Origin: Thermoflavifilum sp.
Lineage (GTDB): Bacteria; Bacteroidota; Bacteroidia; Chitinophagales; Chitinophagaceae
Direction: 5' to 3'
Assembly: GCF_014961315.1 (NCBI RefSeq)
Contig: NZ_CP063141.1
Span: 2,391,173 to 2,455,172 of the forward strand
Length of the DNA: 64,000 nucleotides
Below, in pieces: positions 27,742 through 37,197 of this stretch. Position 1 is the first letter of the stretch. Every line of letters begins with the position of its first letter. Made by a program: the position numbers and the translations under genes. Below the pieces are notes generated by a model, which did no database searches, was not told the origin of the DNA, and saw nothing but the letters and a program-made list of their open reading frames with translations.

Positions 27742-28763
27742 AGCGAATGACGCCTGATCAAGTGAAAGTTGTTTTTGATTTTTTGTCCTTTCTTTTCTAA
27801 GATCAGCTGAGCGGCCAGCTGGCCCATGTGTTCATGATCGGTGGTGACAACCGTGATACCGTCTAACAGAATTTCTTTCAAAGGTGTTTCGTTATACGAA
27901 ATGATACCGATATCTTTTCCGATTTGCAAACCCTGAGAACGACATAGTTTTATCAGGTTTACCAGATCGGTTTCTTCGATCACCACATAAGCCTCACCTT
28001 TTTGAACGGGCGTATGGGAAGATATTTCTCGAATAATATCGAAATCGAAACTGGCTTCCATGCAAAATCGCTTAAAACCACGTGCAATCTCCGGTGGATA
28101 GGGAATGATTTCCGGAAACACAAGAATAAGTTCTTCATAGCGGCGCAACATATCTTCTGCTTCATATAGCGCATTGCAGATATCCATTTCAAAATCCTGA
28201 TAAACAGCGCCAAATATATCTTTCAGCTGGGGTAGATTCCGATCGAGCAAAATCAGCTTTTCCGGTGGTATTTGTTGCAAAACATGAAGCGCAAGTTCGG
28301 TGTCTTCATAAAAATGAGGCATTACCACGTAATAATCGTATAATCCGAGTGCATTTTGCACCAGTGACTCGAAAATATGGGCATTGAAATGATGGATATA
28401 CAGGTCAACCTTGGCCGATTCGCCCAGGCAGCGCACGAAGCTGTTGTAGATTTGTTTTTTGTAATTGCTGATTTTGTTGAACAACAACATCACCCGCAGC
28501 TGTGCCTGAATATCGGTTCGGTTAATGAAATATCCTTTGCCCTTCACGGAAGTGATGATGCCGCGCCGACGAAGCTCGCGATATGCTTTTTCCACCGTAT
28601 CGCGAGAAAGTAAAAATTCTTCACTGAGTTCATTGATTGAGGGAACGCGCTGCCCGCGTTGTAATTTACGGGTGCGGATGGCATCGATCACAGCATCCAC
28701 GATTTGCAGGTATTTGGGATTGGCTTCCTCAAATTCAATCATGAAAGGAGTTTCCATGTGCAT
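27738..28763 (-). CDS. GntR family regulator with LacI-type sensor domain
   Basis: The 341-residue regulator has a GntR winged helix at residues 15-82 (SINELSEEFLLSRDTVEKAYREL and RRGIITSVKGKGYF). A periplasmic-binding-like ligand domain follows (LRVMLLFNKIS through VVTTDHEHMGQ), instead of the usual FadR or UTRA domain. Regulators of this build control sugar operons in Chitinophagaceae. It is convergent to the rhamnose operon and divergent from the GH2-MFS genes, so it may serve either or both. The ligand is unknown; L-rhamnose is a guess. Confidence 0.85.
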   Translation of the reverse strand: MHMETPFMIEFEEANPKYLQIVDAVIDAIRTRKLQRGQRVPSINELSEEFLLSRDTVEKAYRELRRRGIITSVKGKGYFINRTDIQAQLRVMLLFNKISNYKKQIYNSFVRCLGESAKVDLYIHHFNAHIFESLVQNALGLYDYYVVMPHFYEDTELALHVLQQIPPEKLILLDRNLPQLKDIFGAVYQDFEMDICNALYEAEDMLRRYEELILVFPEIIPYPPEIARGFKRFCMEASFDFDIIREISSHTPVQKGEAYVVIEETDLVNLIKLCRSQGLQIGKDIGIISYNETPLKEILLDGITVVTTDHEHMGQLAAQLILEKKGQKIKNNFHLIRRHSL

Positions 28764-28858
28764 CGGTTTATACTTTTCACCGCCTGCGATCAGCGGTGAT
28801 GGTAGCTTCTGGTGAGGTTAATATTACAAAATATTTGTCTTTTGTTAAAAAAAATTTA

Positions 28859-28872
28859 CGCAATCGTTCCCG
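28859..28872 (+). promoter_or_regulatory. Second LacI-type operator-like site
   Basis: CGCAATCGTTCCCG shares GCAATCGTT-CCG with the site at 8519-8532 and lies in the 204-bp region between the divergent GntR and GH2 genes. The similarity suggests one regulator, perhaps the LacI protein encoded at 8575, acts at both loci. Direct evidence is limited to the match and position. Confidence 0.4.
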
Positions 28873-28970
28873 GAAAACAGAAGCAAGGCAAATGTTTGTG
28901 ATGAATTTTTGGTTGCTAATCCGTAACAAGGCTTTGAAAAAATTGTATTTTTCGTGATAAAAGTCATGTG

Positions 28971-31616
28971 ATGAAACCTGTATTGCTTTTGTTTGTGTGC
29001 ACATGGATGGTGGTGGATGGCCTTGCGCAAAAGGTAGTCGACCGCCCCTTGCAGGCCGACTGGTATATTCAATCTTCCGCTGTGTTGGGGAATGATGGGG
29101 CGCAGTTGTCCGATCCGAATTTTGTTTTTCATGCTTCGCAATGGTATCCCACATCGGTGCCGCACACGGTGCTGGCCACGCTGGTTAAAGACGGCGTTTA
29201 TAAAGATATTTTTCAAGGTCGTCGTCTTTCACAGATTCCCGATTCTTTGTTTCAGGTGCCCTGGTGGTATCGCACCGAGTTTGAATTGCCGGAGCTAAGT
29301 ACAGATCAACAGATCACGTTGTGTTTTGAAGGCATCAATTACCGGGCCGATGTTTGGTTGAATGGCCATCAGATTGCATCGGCCGACACGTTGAAGGGGA
29401 GTTTTCGCAGGTTTCGTTTTCCGGTGACAACAATTGTGCATCCAGGAAAAAATGTGCTGGCCGTCCGCGTTTTTCCGCCCGGGGCGGGCGATCTGGCCAT
29501 TGGCTTTGTCGATTGGAATCCCGAACCGCCCGACCACGATATGGGTATCTGGCGCCCGGTGAGGCTTCGCATTACCGGGCCGGTGAGCGTTTCAGCACCT
29601 TTTGTGTCCACAGTGGTAGATACGGCTACACTCGATCAGGCCTGGCTGACCGTTCGCCTGATGCTGCATAACCACACCGGCCAGACGCAACATGCCACCG
29701 TGCAGGTGCAGATCAGTCCTCCGCAAGCATCTGCCGGACAACGAATCCTCCTGCGGCAGGATATTAAACTGGCGCCTTATGCCCGGCGCGAAGTGGTTTT
29801 TACTCCCGATGCTTATCCGGCTTTGCACATACGGCATCCGCAGCTGTGGTGGACGCACGACTGGGGTAAGCCTGCCTTGTACAGGCTGCATGCCGAAGTA
29901 TGGAATGGAAAGGCATCGCGTGCGGATAGCCTGAGCATGCGATTCGGCATACGCAGCATCAGCGCTTATCGAACGCCCCAGGGCTATTGGGGATATCGCC
30001 TGAATGGCAAACCCATATTGATTAAGGGTGGAGGATGGACCGATCCGATGTTACTCGACGCTTCTCCGGCTTATGAAGAAGCCGAAATCGATTACGCCGT
30101 GCACATGGGATTGAATGCCATCCGCATGGAAGGCTTCTGGGGACACGACCAGCATATCTATGATCTTTGCGATGAGAAAGGCATATTGATCATGGCGGGC
30201 TTCAGCTGCCAGTGGGAATGGAAAAACCTCATGCACAGTCCAGACGATCAGTACAGCGCCATCATAACACCCGAGCAAAACGATATTGCAGCGGCTTCGT
30301 GGCGCGATCAGGTGTTGTGGCTGCGGCATCATCCCAGCATCTTTCTCTGGCTGTATGGCAGCGATAAATGGCCCAGGCCTGCGCTGGAACAACGCTATCT
30401 GGGTGTTTTGCATCAATTTGATACCACACGCCCATTCACCTGTTCGGCTGCCGAACATACCAGCGTGCTCACCGGGTTCTCGGGCATGAAGATGCGCGGC
30501 CCGTATGATTACGTGCCGCCTGATTACTGGTACATAGATACACTGCATGGCGGCGCCTATGGTTTCAATACCGAAACCAGTCCGGGCCCGGAAATCCCTG
30601 TATTATCCAGTTTGCAAAAGATGATTCCGGCCGATTCCCTCTGGCCGATCGGCACGGCCTGGCTTTATCATTCAGCGCGTGGACAATTTTACAACCTTAC
30701 CTATTTTAACCGCGCCATGGAACAACGACTGGGGCCACCTGCCGACTTGCAGGATTATCTGCGCAAGGCGCAGTTCCTCGACTATGAAGGCGAGCGTGCG
30801 ATGTTTGAAGCCTTTGAAGCCAATCGATTTAAAGCCACAGGCATCATTCAATGGATGTACAATGCATCCTGGCCCAAGCTGTGGTGGCAATTGTTTGATT
30901 ATTATCTCATGCCTACCGGTGCTTTTTATGGCGTAAAAAAAGCCTGTGAACCCCTGCATATAGCTTATGATTATGGCAGAAAAGATGTGGATTTGATCAA
31001 CAACAACCTGCAGCCAGCATTGCATCTTCATGCGGAAGCCAAACTTGTAGATGTAAACGGAAAAATTTTATATCAGCGATCTACCGATATTCCCGCACTT
31101 GAGGCCCAGCAAACGATACACCTCAATCTCATACAGCAATTCAAAAATTTACCGCTCACTTATTTTCTTGTGCTCACACTCTGGAATGATCATCACAAAG
31201 AAATCAGTCGCAATGTATATGTGCTTTCCTCACAAGACGATCTGCTGGATGAAGCTAAATCAACCTGGTATGTAACGCCGCAAAGTCAGTTTGCCAATCT
31301 TCAGCGCCTGCAAAATTTGCCTGCAGTGAAACTTGAAGTACACAAACATTTTGTAACTCGCGGTGATACTACATTTGCTACGGTGGAATTATTCAATCCC
31401 TCATCGCACATCGCTTTTATGGTTGATGTGGATGTATGTCGAAGTTGCCAATCGTGCTCCGCTTCAGATGTGGTAACACCCGTGTACTGGGATGATAATG
31501 ATATTACATTGTTGCCTGGAGAAAGACGTATCATCAAAGCCCGGGTATTTACAAAAGATCTGCAGGGCAAAGCACCTGATATCCATGTAACGGGATGGAA
31601 TGTGGTCACAGAATAA
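28971..31616 (+). CDS. Secreted GH2 enzyme, exo-beta-glucosaminidase subgroup
   Basis: An 881-residue GH2 protein with signal peptide MKPVLLLFVCTWMVVDGLAQ and the jelly-roll, Ig-like and TIM-barrel domains in order. The ATG at 28971 is preferred over the GTG just before it. Instead of the usual Asn-Glu, the acid/base position reads YGSDKWP (Asp about 466). The nucleophile lies in GGAYGFNTETSPG (Glu about 536). This Asp/Glu pair and the roughly 70-residue spacing match exo-beta-D-glucosaminidase CsxA and related endo-beta-mannosidases. Its substrate may be chitosan-type oligomers or N-glycan cores. The MFS permease follows in the same direction. Confidence 0.85.
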   Translation: MKPVLLLFVCTWMVVDGLAQKVVDRPLQADWYIQSSAVLGNDGAQLSDPNFVFHASQWYPTSVPHTVLATLVKDGVYKDIFQGRRLSQIPDSLFQVPWWYRTEFELPELSTDQQITLCFEGINYRADVWLNGHQIASADTLKGSFRRFRFPVTTIVHPGKNVLAVRVFPPGAGDLAIGFVDWNPEPPDHDMGIWRPVRLRITGPVSVSAPFVSTVVDTATLDQAWLTVRLMLHNHTGQTQHATVQVQISPPQASAGQRILLRQDIKLAPYARREVVFTPDAYPALHIRHPQLWWTHDWGKPALYRLHAEVWNGKASRADSLSMRFGIRSISAYRTPQGYWGYRLNGKPILIKGGGWTDPMLLDASPAYEEAEIDYAVHMGLNAIRMEGFWGHDQHIYDLCDEKGILIMAGFSCQWEWKNLMHSPDDQYSAIITPEQNDIAAASWRDQVLWLRHHPSIFLWLYGSDKWPRPALEQRYLGVLHQFDTTRPFTCSAAEHTSVLTGFSGMKMRGPYDYVPPDYWYIDTLHGGAYGFNTETSPGPEIPVLSSLQKMIPADSLWPIGTAWLYHSARGQFYNLTYFNRAMEQRLGPPADLQDYLRKAQFLDYEGERAMFEAFEANRFKATGIIQWMYNASWPKLWWQLFDYYLMPTGAFYGVKKACEPLHIAYDYGRKDVDLINNNLQPALHLHAEAKLVDVNGKILYQRSTDIPALEAQQTIHLNLIQQFKNLPLTYFLVLTLWNDHHKEISRNVYVLSSQDDLLDEAKSTWYVTPQSQFANLQRLQNLPAVKLEVHKHFVTRGDTTFATVELFNPSSHIAFMVDVDVCRSCQSCSASDVVTPVYWDDNDITLLPGERRIIKARVFTKDLQGKAPDIHVTGWNVVTE

Positions 31617-31674
31617 AGTCCAGACGTGGTACATGAAACCTCATGGAACAACATTCATCTGAAAACATTCATCT

Positions 31675-32922
31675 ATGCAACGCAGTCCGGTTTTGGTGAT
31701 TCTTATTATGCTCACCTTCTTCGTGATTTCATTTCTAACCAATATCATTGGTCCGCTGATCCCTGACATCATCCATAGTTTTCAGCTGAGCCTCACACTG
31801 GTAGCTATTTTACCATTTGCCTTTTTCATTGCTTATGGCATCATGTCTATTCCATCGGGTATGCTCATTGAAGCTTATGGTGAAAAGAAGCTGATGCTCG
31901 GAGCTTTTGTTGTTGCCCTGGTAGGTTCATGGTTGCTGGCATTATGGCCAGGATACATTACGGCCATGATTTCTGTGTTTTTAATCGGTTGTGGAATGGC
32001 CATGTTGCAGGTGGTCATTAACCCATTGTTGCGCACAGCAGGTGGGGCTGAGCATTATGCTTTCTTTTCGGTGCTGGCGCAACTGATTTTCGGTTCGGCA
32101 TCATTTGTGAGTCCGCTGGTTTATACATGGATTGTTACACATTTTCATGATCAGCATCCAGATGTTATCATCCGAATATTGCATCAGCTGGTACCTTCAA
32201 ATTTATCGTGGATATCACTATACTGGTTGTTTGGATTGATTTGCGTATGCATGTGGCTGATTATACTGGCCGTCCGTTTCCCGCGTGTGGAACGCACAGC
32301 CGAAGAAAAGACCGAACCATTGCATGTTTATGCCAGTCTATTGACCAGAAGGGTAGTGCTATTGTTTTTCCTGGGTATATTCTGTTATGTGGGTACCGAG
32401 CAGGGATTATCGAGCTGGATGTCTCAATTTCTCGTTGTCTATCATCATGTCGATCCACATGTTACCGGAGCAGCGGCTGTTTCGCGTTTCTGGGGATTGA
32501 TGACGGTAGGCGGAATTGTGGGATTACCATTGATGAAAATCTGGGATAGCCGAAAGATATTGATTGTATTTACTTTTATGGCATTGATTTGTTTTTCACT
32601 TGCATTGTATGGTTCGGATCGTCTGTCTCTGATCTGTTTTCCGTTGATGGGATTTTTTGCTTCCATTATGTATCCCGTGATTATCTCGCTGGCCTTAAAT
32701 TCTGTTTCAGCACATCATGGTGCATTTGCCGGAATTTTAATGACAGCTATCATCGGTGGTGCCGTCATTCCGCTCTTGATCGGCGCCTGGGGTGATCATT
32801 TCGGTTTGCGCTCGGGTATGTGGATCATTTATCTGACCCTGTTGTATATTTTCAGCATTGGTTTCTGGGCAAAACCCTTAATCACCAATAAAACCATTCA
32901 ATGGAAGAAAAATAAAGATTAA
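31675..32922 (+). CDS. Sugar MFS permease, FucP-like
   Basis: A 415-residue, 12-helix protein resembling the fucose/glucose-galactose:H+ symporters. It has NIIGPLIPDIIHSFQ at the N-terminus, the PSGMLIEAYGEKKLM loop, QVVINPLLRTAGGAEHYAF in helices 4-5, and IMYPVIISLAL in helix 10. It follows the GH2 gene by 58 bp on the same strand, so it probably takes up the monosaccharide that GH2 releases. Because no other sugar transporter is near, it might also import L-rhamnose. Confidence 0.82.
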   Translation: MQRSPVLVILIMLTFFVISFLTNIIGPLIPDIIHSFQLSLTLVAILPFAFFIAYGIMSIPSGMLIEAYGEKKLMLGAFVVALVGSWLLALWPGYITAMISVFLIGCGMAMLQVVINPLLRTAGGAEHYAFFSVLAQLIFGSASFVSPLVYTWIVTHFHDQHPDVIIRILHQLVPSNLSWISLYWLFGLICVCMWLIILAVRFPRVERTAEEKTEPLHVYASLLTRRVVLLFFLGIFCYVGTEQGLSSWMSQFLVVYHHVDPHVTGAAAVSRFWGLMTVGGIVGLPLMKIWDSRKILIVFTFMALICFSLALYGSDRLSLICFPLMGFFASIMYPVIISLALNSVSAHHGAFAGILMTAIIGGAVIPLLIGAWGDHFGLRSGMWIIYLTLLYIFSIGFWAKPLITNKTIQWKKNKD

Positions 32923-32923
32923 C

Positions 32924-33736
32924 TTATAGCGTACAAACCCTGGTGATGGCATCAGAAAAGGGTAATGATTGGGGAATGGTTCCCTTTTTAAATATTCCGA
33001 ACAAAGCTGCTCCACTTCCACTCAACGAAGCATAGCAAGCTCCCAGTGCATATAGTTGTTGTTTCATCTCACGCAATACCGGAAACTGTGCAAACACGGG
33101 TGTTTCAAAATCATTTACGAGATGGTTTTTCCAGGCTTCCACGGGAAGTTGTATCAAGCTTTTCAACGATGTACGTGAAGCCAATGGCTGGATATGTTGA
33201 TAGGCCCAGGAAGTGGATACCGCCATGGATGGGCATACCAGCAACAATGCATAGTCATCCAGTTTCAGCGTTATGGGTTCAAGCTGTTCTCCTCTTCCGG
33301 TGGCATAACAGGGCTGATGCTGGAGAAAAAAAGCACAATCGCTGCCTAATTGCTGCGCATACGATTGGAGTTGTGCGGGGGTAAGTTGTAAGGCAAACTT
33401 GAGGTTGAGCAGTTGCAATACAGTGGCTGCATTTGCAGAACCGCCCCCGAGGCCGGCTCCTGGTGGTATGGTTTTATGCAAGTATATGGCAACGGCCGGC
33501 AAATCTGGAAAATCTTGTTTTACCAGTCGATATGCTTTCATGCAAAGATTATCATCCGGATTACCCGGGATGGGCATACCTGAAAGATGAAGCGTGAGCT
33601 GTGGAGCGGAAATGATTTCTACCGCATCAAACCAGGGAACGGGATAAAAGATTGTTTCAATTTCATGATAGCCATCGTCGCGTTTGAAAAGTACATGTAA
33701 ACCAAGATTGATTTTTGCCGGAGAAAACCCAATCAT
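32924..33736 (-). CDS. ispE: 4-diphosphocytidyl-2-C-methyl-D-erythritol kinase
   Basis: A 270-residue GHMP-family kinase of the MEP isoprenoid pathway; it phosphorylates CDP-ME at the 2-hydroxyl. It shows the N-terminal AKINLGLHV motif, the ATP-binding PPGAGLGGGSANAA segment at about 91-104, and the C-terminal GSGAALFG glycine motif. Length is normal for the family. The start codon overlaps the stop of the upstream bifunctional-nuclease gene (ATGA, 33733-33736), so the pair is cotranscribed. Confidence 0.95.
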   Translation of the reverse strand: MIGFSPAKINLGLHVLFKRDDGYHEIETIFYPVPWFDAVEIISAPQLTLHLSGMPIPGNPDDNLCMKAYRLVKQDFPDLPAVAIYLHKTIPPGAGLGGGSANAATVLQLLNLKFALQLTPAQLQSYAQQLGSDCAFFLQHQPCYATGRGEQLEPITLKLDDYALLLVCPSMAVSTSWAYQHIQPLASRTSLKSLIQLPVEAWKNHLVNDFETPVFAQFPVLREMKQQLYALGACYASLSGSGAALFGIFKKGTIPQSLPFSDAITRVCTL

Positions 33737-34368
33737 ATTTTCTTTTTGCGGCGATTGATTTCATCACGAATGGCGATGGCTTGAATATAATCTTCGCGCT
33801 CCAGCACTTCCTCCAGCAATTTCTGTAACTCTTCAAGGGTCATATTGCGTAAATCTTCCGGTGTGAGTGATTTCTCTTTTTTGCGTTCTTCTTTTTCTTC
33901 AACCACAAAGCTGCGTTTACTCTTTCTTTCATCGGGTTCTTCCAGCAAGATGCCGGCTGCATCCATGACTTTGTTGTAAGTATAAATCGGACATTCAAAA
34001 CGAACGGCTAATGCAAGTGCATCGGATGTGCGGGAATCAATTTCTATGGTTTCATCGCCGTGTTGACAGATTAGTTTTGCATAAAACACACCCTCAATTA
34101 AATCGCTGATAATCACTTCCTGAAGTTCCACACCAAAAGCATGAAATATGTTTTTGATTAAATCATGTGTAAGCGGGCGACTGGGATGCATGCCTTCCAG
34201 TGCTACAGCAATCGCCTGTGCTTCGAATCCCCCGATCACAATAGGCAGTCGCCTCAAGCCATTTACTTCACCCAGCACCACTGCGTAGGTGTGCTGCTGC
34301 GTCATGTTATGAGACAGTGCAACAATTTCGAGCTCTATTTTGTCCTCTGCTTTTTTATCCATATACAT
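33733..34368 (-). CDS. Bifunctional nuclease domain (DUF151) protein with UVR-like tail
   Basis: A 211-residue protein. Residues 10-140 form the BFN/DUF151 domain (VVLGEVNGLRRLPIVIGGFEAQAIA, RPLTHDLIKNIF, IDSRTSDALALAVRFECPIY). A charged linker rich in Lys and Glu follows, then a C-terminal UvrB/UvrC-like helical hairpin (EELQKLLEEVLEREDYIQAIAIRDEI). This architecture is widespread in Bacteroidota. Nuclease activity has been reported for plant homologues; the bacterial role is unclear. It overlaps ispE by 4 nt. Confidence 0.88.
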   Translation of the reverse strand: MYMDKKAEDKIELEIVALSHNMTQQHTYAVVLGEVNGLRRLPIVIGGFEAQAIAVALEGMHPSRPLTHDLIKNIFHAFGVELQEVIISDLIEGVFYAKLICQHGDETIEIDSRTSDALALAVRFECPIYTYNKVMDAAGILLEEPDERKSKRSFVVEEKEERKKEKSLTPEDLRNMTLEELQKLLEEVLEREDYIQAIAIRDEINRRKKKI

Positions 34369-34433
34369 TGAAATAACTTATCCCGCCAAAGGGGATTTGA
34401 AAATATCCGGCAAAGCTGCTGCAATATGTTATG

Positions 34434-34441
34434 CAAAAATA
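34434..34441 (-). promoter_or_regulatory. Putative -7 element for the BFN-ispE operon
   Basis: On the minus strand TATTTTTG fits TAnnTTTG, 66 nt before the BFN start. No TTG is found at the usual distance. The 143-bp stretch between etfA and this operon shows nothing else. Confidence 0.3.
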
Positions 34442-34511
34442 ACAAACAGGGGGCAAATTTTTACGTTAAAAAGCCCGGATTCAAAGCAGCCGGATGAGCG
34501 GATGCAGTCTT

Positions 34512-35486
34512 TCAGGATATACCCTTGTATTTTTTGATAGCCTCGATGAGTCGAGGCACAACTTCAAACGCATCGCCTACGATACCATAATCTGCAGCCT
34601 GGAAGAAAGGTGCTTCTGGATCTTTGTTGATGACTACGATATATTTGCTGCCGTTCACACCGGCCAGATGCTGGATAGCGCCTGAGATGCCTATTGCGAT
34701 ATAGAGATTGGGGCGAACGGTGAGTCCGGTTTGTCCTACATGTTCATGATGCGGTCGCCATCCGGCGTCGGCTACGGGACGGGAGCAGGCCGTTGCTGCG
34801 CCCAGCACTTCAGCCAGTTGCTCGATCATGCCCCAGTTTTCCGGCCCTTTCAATCCCCTGCCGCCGCTCACGATGATGCTGGCTTCGGTAAGGGGTACAC
34901 GCCCCTGCGTGGTTTGCACTTCTTTCACCCGGATGCGCCTTTGCGCTGCATTTACCTGTGCGGGTTGCCATTGCTCCACCTTTGCCTGACCCTCTTTTCC
35001 TGTGGGTGTGAAGGTATTGGGTAAAAGGGTAAGCACCTGGCGTTTGGGAAGCAGTCGGATCCAGGCCGTGGCCTTACCTGAAAACACCTGTTTCTGGTAA
35101 CATCCATGCTCATCGGGCAGAGAAGTGATACCCGTGAGCAGGCCTGCCTGCCATTGTGCAGCCAGATAGGGCGCCAGCGCCCGGCCATTAAAGTCATGCG
35201 GCAACACACATAAATCGGCCTCGTGCTGGGTAAGGATTTCTTTGAACACGCGTGCATACAGTTGCGCGTCAAAATCATTCAGCCATCCGGCATTCACATG
35301 CAATACGCGCCGGGCTCCATATTTGCCTAAATCGGCCAGGGCTTGTGGCTGATCGATTTCTCCCATCACTACGGCCACTACTTCCTGTTGTTGTCTGGCA
35401 GCCATTTGTGAAGCAAAAAATAAGGTTTCGAGCGCAGCTTTTTTAAAACTACCGTGTTGTTGATCAGCGAATACAAAAATAGCCAT
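34512..35486 (-). CDS. etfA: Electron transfer flavoprotein alpha subunit
   Basis: The 324-residue FAD-binding subunit of the ETF heterodimer, which carries electrons from acyl-CoA and other dehydrogenases to the quinone pool. The FAD domain is clear at the C-terminus: [51 protein letters not shown] and [22 protein letters not shown]. The beta-subunit gene lies 43 bp upstream on the same strand, in the usual order for a Bacteroidota ETF pair. Confidence 0.96.
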   Translation of the reverse strand: MAIFVFADQQHGSFKKAALETLFFASQMAARQQQEVVAVVMGEIDQPQALADLGKYGARRVLHVNAGWLNDFDAQLYARVFKEILTQHEADLCVLPHDFNGRALAPYLAAQWQAGLLTGITSLPDEHGCYQKQVFSGKATAWIRLLPKRQVLTLLPNTFTPTGKEGQAKVEQWQPAQVNAAQRRIRVKEVQTTQGRVPLTEASIIVSGGRGLKGPENWGMIEQLAEVLGAATACSRPVADAGWRPHHEHVGQTGLTVRPNLYIAIGISGAIQHLAGVNGSKYIVVINKDPEAPFFQAADYGIVGDAFEVVPRLIEAIKKYKGIS

Positions 35487-35529
35487 GAACTTATGTTTTA
35501 ATCGATTTTGCAGGACTATGAAATGGCGG

Positions 35530-36279
35530 TTAAATCACCTTTGCTTCTTCATGAAGCAGACGTACCAGTTCTTCTTCATTGCCGGGTTCTACAAGATGTA
35601 CACCCGATTTTTTGGGAGGCAGCGCAAAATGATCAATCTGCACTGCAGGTTGTTGGGCTTCCGGGGGTGCAGCCATCACCTGAAGCGGTTTGCTGCGTGC
35701 AGCCATAATTCCTCGCATATTGGGAATGCGTTGCTCGGCTATGCCCTTCTGGCAGGATACCACCAGTGGTAATTCGGCCTCAGCTATTTCTCTTCCCCCT
35801 TCAATTTCACGTTCAACGACAACGGTTTTTCCATCGTAAGTCAATCGAGTGGCCAGCGAGACAAAGGGCCAATCGAGCAATCCGGCCAGGTAGCCACCCA
35901 CACCGGAACCATTGTAATCAATAGTTTCTTTACCGGTGAAAATCAAATCATAACCTTCCTGTTTCACGTGTGCTGCGATGGCTGTAGCTACCTGTTCAAT
36001 GCCTATCGGCTGCAGGTCAACCCGGAAGGCGGCATCCCCACCAATAGCCAGCGCTTTGCGCAGTATGGGTTCTGTGTCGGCACCACCCACCGTGATGAGA
36101 TGCAGTACAGTGTCAGGATACTGTTCTTTTAATTCCACGGCACGCACAAGTGCATACCATTCGTCATAAGGATTGATAATGAATTGCACGCCCGTTTCAA
36201 GAAAAGATTTTTGATCCGGTGTGAAGGCGATTTTTGCTGTAGTGTCGGCTGTTTTACTGATACAAACTAAAATTTTCAT
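35530..36279 (-). CDS. etfB: Electron transfer flavoprotein beta subunit
   Basis: The 249-residue AMP-binding partner of EtfA. The N-terminus MKILVCISKTADTTAKIAF, the GGDAAFRVD loop, the GKETIDYNGSGVGGYLAG motif and LPLVVSCQKGIAEQRIPNMRGIMAA match the family. It is first in the etfBA operon. The membrane Fe-S protein genes at 42-44 kb may be the route for electrons from ETF to quinones, an inference from similar gene sets. Confidence 0.96.
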   Translation of the reverse strand: MKILVCISKTADTTAKIAFTPDQKSFLETGVQFIINPYDEWYALVRAVELKEQYPDTVLHLITVGGADTEPILRKALAIGGDAAFRVDLQPIGIEQVATAIAAHVKQEGYDLIFTGKETIDYNGSGVGGYLAGLLDWPFVSLATRLTYDGKTVVVEREIEGGREIAEAELPLVVSCQKGIAEQRIPNMRGIMAARSKPLQVMAAPPEAQQPAVQIDHFALPPKKSGVHLVEPGNEEELVRLLHEEAKVI

Positions 36280-36340
36280 ACGTCTATATGTTTACGAGTT
36301 GCCACGATGCAAAACTATACGCATTTTACCAGGTCAATCA

Positions 36341-36709
36341 TCATTTGTGCAACGTGCCGGCAAGTTGTTGCAGGAACTGCTGCAATACGACGGCCTGATT
36401 ATGTGCTTCATCTCTGGCACTGAAGAGCAAGGTGAGCTTTCCCATGGGCTGAGCCCGCTTCAACAACTCTTTCAACAGTGTTTCATGCGTTTGCAATTCC
36501 AATTTGTATTTTTTCTGAAACTCTTTCCATTTCTGCGGATCATGTCCAAACCATTTGCGCAGGCTGTCGGAAGGTGCCACATCTTTGAGCCATTCATGCA
36601 GCTTCACCTCCTCTTTTTTCAAGCCGCGCGGCCAGAGCCTATCTACCAGCACCCGGTATCCATCTGCATCATCAGGCTTTACATACACACGTTTCACTGC
36701 GATTTGCAT
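36341..36709 (-). CDS. DUF488 family protein
   Basis: A 122-residue cytosolic protein of the DUF488 family, recognised from VKRVYVKPDDADGYRVLVDRLWPRGLKKEE, LRKWFGHDPQKWKEF, and the LTLLFSARDEAHNQA segment. The family is common next to redox and stress genes, but no reaction is established. It is separated from etfB by 61 bp and may be an independent gene; the 146-bp region upstream shows no recognisable signal. Confidence 0.85.
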   Translation of the reverse strand: MQIAVKRVYVKPDDADGYRVLVDRLWPRGLKKEEVKLHEWLKDVAPSDSLRKWFGHDPQKWKEFQKKYKLELQTHETLLKELLKRAQPMGKLTLLFSARDEAHNQAVVLQQFLQQLAGTLHK

Positions 36710-36855
36710 GATTTGTACTGATTTTTAAAGACGAATAAACAATATTAGCGAAAAAAATACATTCAACCTTAAAAAACCATATTATTGCGTAAGCCGGGCG
36801 GACTCCGTTTTACACGGATCCAATGAAAACCATGTAGATTCAAACGATATCGCTT

Positions 36856-37173
36856 ATGGACAGGTTATTGCAACTGAAGGACATGCTTGACAAACACCCC
36901 GATGATAGTTTTTTGAAATATGCGCTGGCTCTCGAATACCTGAAACGGGGTGAAGATGAAAAGGCGGAACAATATTTCCGAACCATTGTAGAACAGGATC
37001 CAGCTTATCTCGGCGTTTATTATCAGTACGGGAAATGGCTTGAAACCAAAGGGCGACAGGCCGAGGCCATCGACATGTATTCGCGCGGTATTCAGCAGGC
37101 CATGTTGCAGGGCGATAGTCGCACCCTGCAGGAGCTGCGGAATGCTTTTGCTGCTGTAGCAGATTTAGATTGA
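36856..37173 (+). CDS. Small TPR-repeat protein
   Basis: The 105 residues contain about two and a half tetratricopeptide repeats (FLKYALALEYLKRGEDEKAEQYFRTI and YYQYGKWLETKGRQAEAIDMYSRGI), which form a helical protein-binding surface. No signal peptide is present. It precedes tilS by 24 bp on the same strand, so the two are probably cotranscribed. The binding partner is unknown. Confidence 0.8.
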   Translation: MDRLLQLKDMLDKHPDDSFLKYALALEYLKRGEDEKAEQYFRTIVEQDPAYLGVYYQYGKWLETKGRQAEAIDMYSRGIQQAMLQGDSRTLQELRNAFAAVADLD

Positions 37174-37197
37174 TGACGGCGAAGAATTTAGCGTTTC

